From an uncultured Porphyromonadaceae bacterium (GTDB lineage: Bacteria > Bacteroidota > Bacteroidia > Bacteroidales > Muribaculaceae), in the NCBI GenBank assembly GCA_947174235.1, contig CAMWID010000009.1, forward strand, positions 1 through 61,590: DNA of 61,590 nucleotides, written 5' to 3'. The position numbers and the translations under genes are program-made. Position 1 is the stretch's first letter; each line of letters begins with the position of its first letter. Shown piece by piece: positions 34,574-42,535 of the stretch. The notes beneath the pieces were generated by a model, which saw only the letters and a program-made list of their open reading frames with translations, had not been told where the DNA came from and did no database searches.

Positions 34574-35160
34574 AAAAGTATTACGATATATTATATAACG
34601 GGATCATACCCTCCAACCCGGTGTTCGTGCTTCTGCTGGGTATGTGCGCCACATTGGGCACAACGTCATCCGCCCACAACGGCATGATGATGGGGATCGC
34701 CACAGCCGTGGTGCTTCTTTGTTCCAATGTTGTGATTTCCATGGTTAAATCTCTTGTTCCCGACAAAGTGAGGATACCCGCGTTCATAGTCATCATAGCC
34801 TCTTTCGTGACAATGCTGCAGCTGGCTGTCAACGCATGGCTACCCTCTCTCAACGCTTCTCTCGGCATATTCATACCTCTTATCGTCGTGAACTGCATCC
34901 TTCTTGGACGCGCCGAGGCATTTGCCAGCAAAAACGGCATCTTCGAGTCTTTCCTTGACGGACTCGGAACCGGAATCGGCTTCACGCTCGCCCTCATACT
35001 GCTGGGAGGAGTGCGCGAAATATTAGGGACAGGCAAAATCTTCGGAGCAGAGATATTTCCAGAAGATTACGGCATGCTTCTTTTCGTGCTCGCCCCGGGA
35101 GCCTTTATCGCTTTGGGTTATCTGATCGCCATAGTAAATAAAATACGCAAAACCTGCTGA
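34570..35160 (+). CDS. rnfE: Rnf electron-transport complex subunit E
   Basis: 196-residue six-helix membrane subunit, related to NqrD. The family blocks NGIIPSNPVFVLLLGMCATLGTT, FIPLIVVNCILLGRAEAFASKNG and SFLDGLGTGIGFTLALILLGGVREILG are present. The inverted pseudo-symmetric pair RnfA/RnfE holds an Fe-S centre between the two subunits; the Cys in VVNCILLGRAEA fits that. Start overlaps rnfG by 4 nt and rnfA follows after 5 nt. Confidence 0.95.
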   Translation: MKKYYDILYNGIIPSNPVFVLLLGMCATLGTTSSAHNGMMMGIATAVVLLCSNVVISMVKSLVPDKVRIPAFIVIIASFVTMLQLAVNAWLPSLNASLGIFIPLIVVNCILLGRAEAFASKNGIFESFLDGLGTGIGFTLALILLGGVREILGTGKIFGAEIFPEDYGMLLFVLAPGAFIALGYLIAIVNKIRKTC

Positions 35161-35165
35161 CCGTC

Positions 35166-35747
35166 ATGCTGACTTATATATCTATAATCATCACTGCGAT
35201 ATTCATCAACAATATAGTGTTTTCGCAGTTTCTGGGGATCTGCCCGTTCCTTGGAGTCTCAAAGAAAACGAGTTCCGCACTCGGCATGGGAGCCGCAGTG
35301 ACATTCGTGATCACGATAGCCACTGTCGTGGCATGGCTCTTGCAGACATACGTGCTTAACCCTCTCGGACTTCAATTTCTGCAGACGATTGTATTTATTC
35401 TCGTGATCGCATTTCTTGTGCAGTTGCTTGAGATCGTTATGAAGAAGACTGTGCCTGCATTGTATCAGTCGTTGGGAGTGTTTCTCCCGCTTATCACTAC
35501 CAACTGTGCGGTGCTGGGAGTAGCGATTTTGGTTATCCAGAAAGGGTTCAATCTTATGGAGGCTGTCACATATGGCATAGCCACCTCCATCGGATTCACT
35601 CTCGCCTTATGGATATTTGCCGGTATCAGGGAGCAGCTTGAACTGATGCCTCTGCCTCGCGCGATGAAAGGTGTTCCCGTAGCCCTCATATGCGCTGGAA
35701 TACTAGCCATGGCATTCATGGGATTTTCCGGCATCAAGATACAATGA
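35166..35747 (+). CDS. rnfA: Rnf electron-transport complex subunit A
   Basis: 193-residue six-helix membrane subunit, related to NqrE, partner of RnfE. It shows IFINNIVFSQFLGICPFLGVSKK at the first helix, with the conserved Cys, and FLPLITTNCAVLGVAIL in the middle with the second Cys. It ends the rseC-rnfBCDGEA operon, the standard Bacteroidota gene order. A perfect 44-nt palindrome follows about 40 nt later. Confidence 0.95.
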   Translation: MLTYISIIITAIFINNIVFSQFLGICPFLGVSKKTSSALGMGAAVTFVITIATVVAWLLQTYVLNPLGLQFLQTIVFILVIAFLVQLLEIVMKKTVPALYQSLGVFLPLITTNCAVLGVAILVIQKGFNLMEAVTYGIATSIGFTLALWIFAGIREQLELMPLPRAMKGVPVALICAGILAMAFMGFSGIKIQ

Positions 35748-35788
35748 TCCCTCCGGAATGGTCGTTGCCACCTACTGCACATTTATCA

Positions 35789-35832
35789 CAGACCCTGTTT
35801 GATGAATCATATGATTCATCAAACAGGGTCTG
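35789..35832. repeat. Perfect 44-nt palindrome after the rnf operon
   Basis: Arms 35789-35810 and 35811-35832 are exact reverse complements with no loop; the outer end is CAGACCCTG and the centre AATCATATGATT. No T-run follows on either side, so it does not look like an ordinary intrinsic terminator. It could be an RNA 3'-end stabiliser or a DNA site. Confidence 0.8.
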
Positions 35833-35953
35833 GAACTATAATCGGGTAAAAAATAAACAAGAAAACCGTCATTATAGACTTCATTCTTATTGATTGGTTA
35901 TTAACCGATTGATAAATTTATTTAAAAATATTTGAAAAAAAGTGGCGATAATA

Positions 35954-35985
35954 TTTGCAGGATTCAAAAAAAGTGGCTAACTTTG
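35954..35985 (+). promoter_or_regulatory. Promoter of tRNA-His
   Basis: TTTG (35954-35957), exactly 20 bp, TAACTTTG (35978-35985). Start near 35992, about 55 nt before the mature tRNA. Confidence 0.8.
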
Positions 35986-36046
35986 CATCGCTTTTCGGGA
36001 GAAAACCTTGCGAAGCCTTTAGTGGAATTCTCTTGATAAGCAATAT

Positions 36047-36121
36047 GGTGGATGTAGCTCAGTTGGTTAGAGCGACGGATTGTGGTTCCGTAGGTCGTGG
36101 GTTCGAGCCCCATCTTCCACC
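36047..36121 (+). tRNA. tRNA-His (anticodon GTG)
   Basis: Cloverleaf: acceptor GTGGATG (36048-36054) with CTTCCAC (36114-36120), D-arm GCTCAGTTGGTTAGAGC, anticodon stem ACGGA/TCCGT around loop TTGTGGT with anticodon GTG at 36082-36084, and T-arm GTGGG-TTCGAGC-CCCAT. G at 36047 is the extra G(-1) and C at 36121 the discriminator C73, both identity elements of tRNA-His. The 3' CCA is not encoded. Acceptor position 6-67 is a T-T mismatch and 49-65 a G-T pair. Confidence 0.95.
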
Positions 36122-36127
36122 CTTAAC

Positions 36128-36149
36128 GCCGGATATCATCCGGCTTTTT
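36128..36149 (+). terminator. Terminator of tRNA-His
   Basis: Stem GCCGGAT / ATCCGGC (7 bp) with a 3-nt loop and five T, starting 7 nt after the tRNA. Confidence 0.9.
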
Positions 36150-36157
36150 GTTTATTT

Positions 36158-36191
36158 AAAAGCGCGGCAGAATCTTTTCCGCCGCGCTTTT
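36158..36191 (-). terminator. Terminator of the Cpl-7-repeat protein gene
   Basis: AAAAGCGCGGC / GCCGCGCTTTT (11 bp, perfect) with a 12-nt loop. It lies downstream of the convergent minus-strand gene; on that strand the stem ends in T-rich sequence. It probably works in both directions. Confidence 0.8.
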
Positions 36192-36224
36192 ATTTTCAAA
36201 ACGCTACTGTCGCATCTGATCCAG

Positions 36225-36875
36225 TCATCCTTTATGATGCAAGATCTCATTCACACGTTCCTGAACAGCGGCATAATCGCCACCAAGTTTCAACTTTCTT
36301 TCCGGATTGTCGCCAAAGTCTCCCTGAATAACTTCCCTCGCCTCTTTTTCTATACGGTCTTCATCTGCGGCTGATGCGGAAGATGAGGAAGATGAGGAAG
36401 AAGTCCCGGCTGTCACTGCAACGGAAGATGATGCATTGACTGAAGATGCAGCATCTCCTGATACGTCAGATGACTTTTTCCCCACATTTTGTGAAACTCC
36501 CGTACCCCCTGACGGTATAAGGATAGCTACAAACTGTGTCGGAGTCTGAGCCGACCGCATCGAAAGCGAAGGATCAAGCGGAGTACCGACTGCCGATAGA
36601 GCAGCCGCCTGACGCGCATCGCTTCTTGAAGAAAGTGGAGAATCATGCATCCCTACGAGCCACGCCACCAATATTGCAACAGCGAACACCCCTACTATCC
36701 CCAACAGCCATGCAGATCCCTTGACAGCACCTGAAGAAAGACGTTCCCCCGGAGATTCCGGTCCGTTGTCAAATATAGTCGCCTCATCTTTTACCGATAT
36801 GTTTTCGTTTAGTGGATCTTCCGGAATCGGCGGCTGTGGATTGCCGGAGCGATTTGTGTCATCAAATGTCTTCAT
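36225..36875 (-). CDS. Single-pass membrane protein with Ser-rich linker and C-terminal Cpl-7 (CW_7-type) repeat
   Basis: 216 residues. Residues 1-52 are hydrophilic and Pro/Glu/Asp-rich, 54-76 form one transmembrane helix (GSAWLLGIVGVFAVAILVAW), 77-175 are a Ser/Ala/Val-rich linker with a long Ser run, and 179-216 form the block AREVIQGDFGDNPERKL followed by DYAAVQERVNEIL. That block matches the Cpl-7/CW_7 cell-wall-binding repeat of phage lysozymes (EVIxG..G...ER, then VQ..VNEIL). With the N-terminus inside, the repeat would lie in the periplasm and could bind peptidoglycan muropeptides. No catalytic domain is present. The topology and role are inferred; the repeat is seen directly. Confidence 0.75.
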   Translation of the reverse strand: MKTFDDTNRSGNPQPPIPEDPLNENISVKDEATIFDNGPESPGERLSSGAVKGSAWLLGIVGVFAVAILVAWLVGMHDSPLSSRSDARQAAALSAVGTPLDPSLSMRSAQTPTQFVAILIPSGGTGVSQNVGKKSSDVSGDAASSVNASSSVAVTAGTSSSSSSSSASAADEDRIEKEAREVIQGDFGDNPERKLKLGGDYAAVQERVNEILHHKG

Positions 36876-37071
36876 AACTCAATTTATTAAATGTGAAACA
36901 ATAAGGAACAAAAGGCGGAATCGCCGTCAAGTCCTTTCCGTTGCCATAAAAACGCCCTCCGACAGACATAAGTTTGCAAGACTACCTTTTTTCTTAAGGA
37001 AAACTCTGCATAAATTAACAATTTTTGGATGGTTCGCACTTCCCTTTATCCCTTGAGTTTTATATTTTTGC

Positions 37072-37089
37072 AAAAATATCTGTATCGCT
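37072..37089. promoter_or_regulatory. Palindromic -7 element in the divergent region 36876-37161
   Basis: ATATTTTTG/CAAAAATAT is a perfect 18-nt palindrome that contains TATTTTTG (TAnnTTTG) on both strands, so it could serve as a shared -7 box. The plus-strand start would be near 37087, 75 nt before the 37162 gene. The rest of the 286-bp gap shows no gene. Confidence 0.45.
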
Positions 37090-37161
37090 AATTGCGGACA
37101 CATGACAACATGAGTCCATATAGAAACGATTCTTTGGTTGTAAACTCTGTCCACCACTCAT

Positions 37162-38358
37162 ATGTATCTAAAACTCATAATCCCTTTCCTCATTGCAGCA
37201 TTGTCGCTTAATTTGGAGCACCCTACGAAAAATGCCGTCGTTGTAGACTCCAAAAACCGGCAACCTGTCAATAAGGCATCAGTGCTCGACAGGAAAGGAA
37301 AGTTAATAGGATTCAGTTCTGAAGATGGATCTTTGCCGGATATCCCTCTTTCTTCCTACCCTGTCTCTATAAGGTGCATAGGCTACAAACCGGCTTCATT
37401 GGAGAAACCGGCAGACCGCTTCATAATTCTTGAAGAAAATACCTTCAATCTGCCCGAACTCCTTGTCGACAGCAAAAAGCATCAAGTGCTACACCTTGTA
37501 GGCTACCTCAGGGAATACTCCACATTGGAATCATATTATGACACTATATTTCTTTTCCGTGAAAAAACTGTGGATTTCATGATTCCGACTAAAAGAGTGA
37601 AACGATATGAAGGCTGGACCCGTCCGAGAGTGCTTGCTTCAAAATCTTATTACCACTTTACAAATATGGAAGGTCTTGACAGCGTAAGCAAATACTACGA
37701 CCAGATTTTTTCTTGGTCGGATCTTGCGGGAATATTCAAATCGGTATCACTTCCGGAAAAACTGAAATATGCGGAATCTGCCACCGATACGGTTTTCGGC
37801 AAATACAGTCCTTCCTCCATCTGGAGAAAGAACGGTGAAAACGTATTCCTTAGAAACGACATGCTTGCGGATAAAGATGACCATAAATGGACTCCGGACC
37901 ACTTCAAATTATTCAGTATGGCTGTTGACTTTACCAAATTCATAACACACTACGCATGTACTGATGTAAACAGCAATGTCGTGCTGGCGGACAATATTTC
38001 GATGCTATCTTACAACATTGAATCTCAGGGACGGGTGCTGGATCTGAGACGCCTCTTTCACTCCGACGATCCAATATTCATGAACACCTATGCTGAAATA
38101 TACATCACCGACCGAGAATATTTATCTGTATCGCAAGCATCAAAATGGGAGAAAGATCCTCCGCTTGGTGACGAAATCGGAATAAACCCACCGGCAGAGG
38201 CTCCTGAATTACAGCCGGAGATCCTCGATCTTATAGAGCGTGTGGAGAATTTCGACTACGAAACCCACCGCATAAACACAAAAACCGACCGGTTTTATCA
38301 CACCATGAAAAAATTCGAATCAAAAAGAAAAAAGAAAAAATTTCCTTTGTCTTTCTGA
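37162..38358 (+). CDS. Exported protein with N-terminal carboxypeptidase-like regulatory domain, function unknown
   Basis: 398 residues. A signal peptide-like segment (about 1-18) is followed by a short beta domain, AVVVDSKNRQPVNKASVLDRKGKLIGFSSEDGSLPDIP to about residue 85, of the CarboxypepD_reg/peptidase-associated type that opens many Bacteroidota surface proteins. The remaining 300 residues are mixed alpha/beta and rich in Tyr, Phe and Asp, and match no enzyme motif I know. The C-terminus is strongly basic (KKFESKRKKKKFPLSF). It is monocistronic and convergent with the HTCS gene, with no clear terminator in between. It may be a periplasmic or outer-membrane protein; I cannot assign a role. 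Confidence 0.7.
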   Translation: MYLKLIIPFLIAALSLNLEHPTKNAVVVDSKNRQPVNKASVLDRKGKLIGFSSEDGSLPDIPLSSYPVSIRCIGYKPASLEKPADRFIILEENTFNLPELLVDSKKHQVLHLVGYLREYSTLESYYDTIFLFREKTVDFMIPTKRVKRYEGWTRPRVLASKSYYHFTNMEGLDSVSKYYDQIFSWSDLAGIFKSVSLPEKLKYAESATDTVFGKYSPSSIWRKNGENVFLRNDMLADKDDHKWTPDHFKLFSMAVDFTKFITHYACTDVNSNVVLADNISMLSYNIESQGRVLDLRRLFHSDDPIFMNTYAEIYITDREYLSVSQASKWEKDPPLGDEIGINPPAEAPELQPEILDLIERVENFDYETHRINTKTDRFYHTMKKFESKRKKKKFPLSF

Positions 38359-38440
38359 CGTCTGATTGTACGGCAACCGGAGACAATTCAGAAACAATTT
38401 CCAGTCACCTGCCAATGTCTATTGGAGGCGATTATCAAAT

Positions 38441-41400
38441 TTAATGCCCTTTGTATTCACTGGGTGACACTCCATATTGCGACTGAAAACATTTCGTAAA
38501 ATGCGATCGGGAAGAAAATCCTACTTGCCAGCATACCTCATTTACGCGCATATTGGTGGTGCGAAGCAATTCCGCCGCCTTGCGCAGACGAATCATCCGT
38601 ATATAGTCATTTGGAGTCATTCCTGTCATCGCCTTTAGTTTCGTAAACAACCCGGTTCTCGATATAGCCATTTCCTTTGCGAGCATGTCCACCGTAAATT
38701 CGCCATCACCCATCTTTTCTTCGATAATTATCCCCATTTTATCAAAAAAATCCCTGTCAATACCTGTATCAGGCAATATTTCGTCTATCACCGCAGGATC
38801 TGAGACCAGCCGCTCTCGCAAACGGGCGCGGTTTGACAGCAATGATCGCAACTGTGCCTGTATAACATCCACAGAGAAGGGTTTTGTGACATAGAGATCA
38901 GCTCCGCTGTCAAAACCACAGACAAAATCCGTGTCCTCGACTTTTGCCGTAAGCAATACCACCGGTATGTGGCTCGTATTGATATCCCCCTTGATGCGCC
39001 GACAAAATTCCATTCCGTCCGTTCCGGGCATCATCACGTCACTTATTATCAAATCAGGAATATACTTGTGCATACATTCCTCCGCATCCTCCACGCTGGA
39101 CGCTCTTTCCACATTATACGATGGCGACAGCAACTCTTCAAGAAAAGAAAGCATCTCAGGATTATCATCCACAATCAATATCCTCTCTTTTCCTTCTACT
39201 GAATCCGCAACTACTTCTTCTCCGCAATCCCCGTCATTATCTCTGTTTTCCTCACATTCCACATCTTCCACTCGGGCTGGCGGAAAGTCTATTATAAATT
39301 CCGCTCCGACAGTGCCCGTACTCCTTACCTCCACATCCGTGCCCATAAGATTGGCGTAGCGTTTCACAAGAAGCAGACCGAGACCGGTGCCTATGTTATC
39401 GGAAGGACGGTTATCCGCTATCTGATAAAATGGAGTGAATATCTTTTCCTGTTCTTCCTTTGGAATAGATGCCCCGTTGTTTTTCACTGAAAGACGGAAG
39501 AATCCATTATCCAGCACAACAAGAGAGATCTCTATTTCCGATTTCGAGAATTTAAGAGCGTTGGAAAGAAGATTGTTTACAATCTGGGTAAAGCCCTCGC
39601 TGTCGACAAGCGCCATACACGGCTTATCCGGCACACTCACACTGACGCTGAGATGTTTCAGGGAAGCCGTCAATATAAAACTCCGGCATATATCATCCAG
39701 TTTTCTATTTATATCAACCTTATTGATAGTGAGCCTCATGGCTCCGGATTCCATTTTCCTGAAATCCATGAGATGGTTCACAAGGTTAAGAAGCCTTTTT
39801 CCGTTGCGGTCCATGACAGAAAGCTGCGAACGGCAATCCGTGACCGGACCTTCCTTTTTCAACAAGTTCTCAAGGGGTGACAATATAAGGGTCAACGGAG
39901 TTCGTATCTCATGAACTATATGCGTAAAAAATTCAATCTTGCTCTGATAAAGCTCACGGTCTTTCTGATCGGCAAGCTTCCTTAGTTTCTCTTTTTGTTT
40001 ACGCATGAAATACATATACAACAAAACCATACACACTATTCCCAAAACAACGTAAAACACGATCATCGGAGTCGACAGCCACCAGGGGGGAAGTATGTCA
40101 ATCGGAAACACTAACGCGTCATCATTCCATCCCCCGTTGCCGTCGGATGTACGCACTCTGAACACATAGCTTCCAGCCGGAAGATTGGTATAAGTCAATA
40201 CCTGCGATGGATTCGCCTCATTCCAATCTTTCTCAAAACCTTCAAGCTTATACAAAAAACGATTGTGGGAAGGATTTATATAGCTCAACGGCGCAACCCT
40301 GAAGCTGACCACACGCTGAGTATGGTCAAGAGTCAGACCACGTGAATAAGTGATCGATTCCGACAGCGGGGAATCCTTGCCTCCTATCGCGACAGGATGG
40401 TTGAAAAGTTGAAAATCAGTAAGGATCACTTCCGGGGTAAGATATTGATGAGTGATATGGTCAGGGTTAAACTCATTGAATCCGTTGATTCCTCCCATGA
40501 ATACAGATCCGTCGGATGTCATGAGTCCGGAGTTAGGCAGAAATACGTTGCCTTGCAACCCGGAATCCTTGTTGTAGGAAAAAATGGTGGAATCCTGAGG
40601 AATGTAGCAATACAGTCCTTTGGATGTGCCGAGCCAAAGCTGGTTCTTATGCGCTATTATCTTGTTCACTACCCTTATTGACTTGGGCAAAGGTATTCTT
40701 TCAAATTGATTTGTCTTATAGTCAAAACGCAAAAGTCCATATCCGTCAGTTCCTATCCACATATTGCCGTTGTCATCATATTGCGCCGTGACCACCGAAT
40801 TTGTCGGGAGCGCCGCTTCCCCTCCACCCTTGACCGGTTCAGATGAATATTGTTCCCATTTTCCTTTCTTCCTGTCAAGACGATACACACCCCGATTTGT
40901 CGTACAAGCCCATAGATACCCTTTCCTGTCTTCAAGAAGACAGTCCACGTCTGCCGGATGCACCTCAAAAATACGTTCGAAATCATCCGTCTCAGGACAG
41001 TATCTGTTGAGTCCTTCCGCCGTACCGATCCAGATATCGCCATAAGAATCACGAAGCATTGAATATATGCTGGATGAATATAATGACCTGGGGGAATCTC
41101 CTCCTTTATAATTTTTCAACGTCCCCGTCTTGAGATCCACTATATCAAGACCGCCAAGATACATACCCACGAAAAGTCGGTCATCCGCCTCAAGTAGCGC
41201 ATGAATGTTTTTGTATGCTGATCCGCTACCGAGAAGACGCCCCCTGACAGGAGTGAAATTATTTGATTTGCGGTTCCAATGAAACACCCCGGCATCGTCT
41301 GATCCTATCCAGAGATTGCCGTCTCCGGCGTTTGCAAACACGCTGACTATCTGTGCGCCAAGATTGGTATTGCCGTTATGAAAATGACGGAACATGCGTG

Positions 41401-42412
41401 CCGTAGGCACCACGTAATTCACTCCGCCAAAATATGTCCCTATCCATAAGGCACCTTCACGGTCAACAAAAAGAGATTGAAGATAGTTGTCGTTAAGGGT
41501 GTTCATCCCTTTTCGGTCAGCTCTGACAAGCTCCACGTTTCCTGTTGATATGTCGTAGGCTGTGAGCCCCTGATCGGAAGCAAGCAAGAGTTCGCCATTC
41601 CTCCATTCCACTATATCCCGCACCTGCAAAAGTGAATTACTGTCAAGAGGAGACAGTTTAGACTCCAACAATCCTCTGTCTCGGTCAAGCTTGTACAAGC
41701 CGGTTCCCCTTAAGCCGACCCAGATATTATGACGGCTGTCTTCAAACAGTGATGTCACACTATACTTGATACCCTGTCCGGATCCGAACGCCACAAAACG
41801 ATCCTGCATCGGATTATAGAGACTTAATCCATCATGCGTACCCGCCCATATGTTGCCTGAAGAGTCTTCCATGATACATCTCACTATATCGCTGGGTATT
41901 TTGGTCGATGCAGGATACTGACGCAGCATCTCATCTTCAAGATTATAGCAGAACACCCCCTCCCCTGTTGTCGCAAGCCATACCCTGCCATGACTGTCAT
42001 GCAATATCCCGCTTACAGGAGATTTTATTCTTACGCCCGACAATGGATTGACCGGAAGATCAATAAATTTCTCCAGCCTAAGATCAAACAGAGCCACTCC
42101 CCTTCCGCTACCCACCCAAAGACGGTCCCGGTCATCTTCCCGGATAACTGATATGACACTCCCGAGGGCAGACACCTCCTCGTCTCTCCATTCCTTGATG
42201 ACATATCCGTCGAAACTGTGCAGCCCGTCGATCGTCCCAAACCACATCCTACCCTTCTTGTCTTGGCAGAAAGAATATATGGCATTTGACGCAAGCCCGT
42301 CGTTTACAGTATAATGACGCAGCTGACGGCCCTCAAGTGGAGAGGCGGCGCCAACAGACAGCACCGAAATAAATAATATAACTTGAAAGAGAATATTTCG
42401 CATCATAATCAT
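38441..42412 (-). CDS. Hybrid two-component system sensor/regulator (HTCS) of the PUL
   Basis: 1323-residue one-protein signalling system that spans the inner membrane. A signal peptide (about 1-23) is followed by a periplasmic sensor of repeated two-component-propeller blades (about 30-690; recurring WIGT, LYRYNP-like and DSRGNIW-like motifs), a Y_Y_Y domain (about 690-770), a transmembrane helix (about 780-805), a HisKA domain with phospho-His in HIVHEIRTPLT (about 832), a HATPase with NLLSNALKFS and GTGLGLLLVKR, a receiver domain with the Asp in DLIISDVMMPGTDG (about 1126), and an AraC-type helix-turn-helix (about 1220-1323, VNEVCWQVGFSSRSHFTKCFQSQYGVSPSEYK). HTCS proteins bind an oligosaccharide breakdown product and activate their own PUL. 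It is the last gene on the minus strand. Confidence 0.95.
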   Translation of the reverse strand: MIMMRNILFQVILFISVLSVGAASPLEGRQLRHYTVNDGLASNAIYSFCQDKKGRMWFGTIDGLHSFDGYVIKEWRDEEVSALGSVISVIREDDRDRLWVGSGRGVALFDLRLEKFIDLPVNPLSGVRIKSPVSGILHDSHGRVWLATTGEGVFCYNLEDEMLRQYPASTKIPSDIVRCIMEDSSGNIWAGTHDGLSLYNPMQDRFVAFGSGQGIKYSVTSLFEDSRHNIWVGLRGTGLYKLDRDRGLLESKLSPLDSNSLLQVRDIVEWRNGELLLASDQGLTAYDISTGNVELVRADRKGMNTLNDNYLQSLFVDREGALWIGTYFGGVNYVVPTARMFRHFHNGNTNLGAQIVSVFANAGDGNLWIGSDDAGVFHWNRKSNNFTPVRGRLLGSGSAYKNIHALLEADDRLFVGMYLGGLDIVDLKTGTLKNYKGGDSPRSLYSSSIYSMLRDSYGDIWIGTAEGLNRYCPETDDFERIFEVHPADVDCLLEDRKGYLWACTTNRGVYRLDRKKGKWEQYSSEPVKGGGEAALPTNSVVTAQYDDNGNMWIGTDGYGLLRFDYKTNQFERIPLPKSIRVVNKIIAHKNQLWLGTSKGLYCYIPQDSTIFSYNKDSGLQGNVFLPNSGLMTSDGSVFMGGINGFNEFNPDHITHQYLTPEVILTDFQLFNHPVAIGGKDSPLSESITYSRGLTLDHTQRVVSFRVAPLSYINPSHNRFLYKLEGFEKDWNEANPSQVLTYTNLPAGSYVFRVRTSDGNGGWNDDALVFPIDILPPWWLSTPMIVFYVVLGIVCMVLLYMYFMRKQKEKLRKLADQKDRELYQSKIEFFTHIVHEIRTPLTLILSPLENLLKKEGPVTDCRSQLSVMDRNGKRLLNLVNHLMDFRKMESGAMRLTINKVDINRKLDDICRSFILTASLKHLSVSVSVPDKPCMALVDSEGFTQIVNNLLSNALKFSKSEIEISLVVLDNGFFRLSVKNNGASIPKEEQEKIFTPFYQIADNRPSDNIGTGLGLLLVKRYANLMGTDVEVRSTGTVGAEFIIDFPPARVEDVECEENRDNDGDCGEEVVADSVEGKERILIVDDNPEMLSFLEELLSPSYNVERASSVEDAEECMHKYIPDLIISDVMMPGTDGMEFCRRIKGDINTSHIPVVLLTAKVEDTDFVCGFDSGADLYVTKPFSVDVIQAQLRSLLSNRARLRERLVSDPAVIDEILPDTGIDRDFFDKMGIIIEEKMGDGEFTVDMLAKEMAISRTGLFTKLKAMTGMTPNDYIRMIRLRKAAELLRTTNMRVNEVCWQVGFSSRSHFTKCFQSQYGVSPSEYKGH

Positions 42413-42470
42413 ATAGGTCAGGAACTAAAAATCATTCTTGAAAGACCGTCATGAAGACCTTTCAATTCTG

Positions 42471-42478
42471 CAAATTTA
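42471..42478 (-). promoter_or_regulatory. -7 box for the HTCS gene
   Basis: TAAATTTG on the minus strand, start expected near 42464, about 52 nt before the HTCS ATG. No good -33 element at the usual distance. Separate, low-level expression of the regulator would be expected. Confidence 0.5.
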
Positions 42479-42535
42479 CAAATTTCCGAAAAATTAGCAG
42501 ATAAAATTCAACTATGATGATAATATTACCTGATT

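Noticed and set aside
35834..35953. AT-rich stretch before the tRNA-His promoter as an origin or attachment site
   Set aside because: No repeated boxes and no duplicated tRNA end downstream were seen.
36361..36420. Short GAAGATGAG-like repeats as a possible simple repeat element
   Set aside because: They encode the Ser run of the linker in the Cpl-7-repeat protein and are explained by codon repetition.
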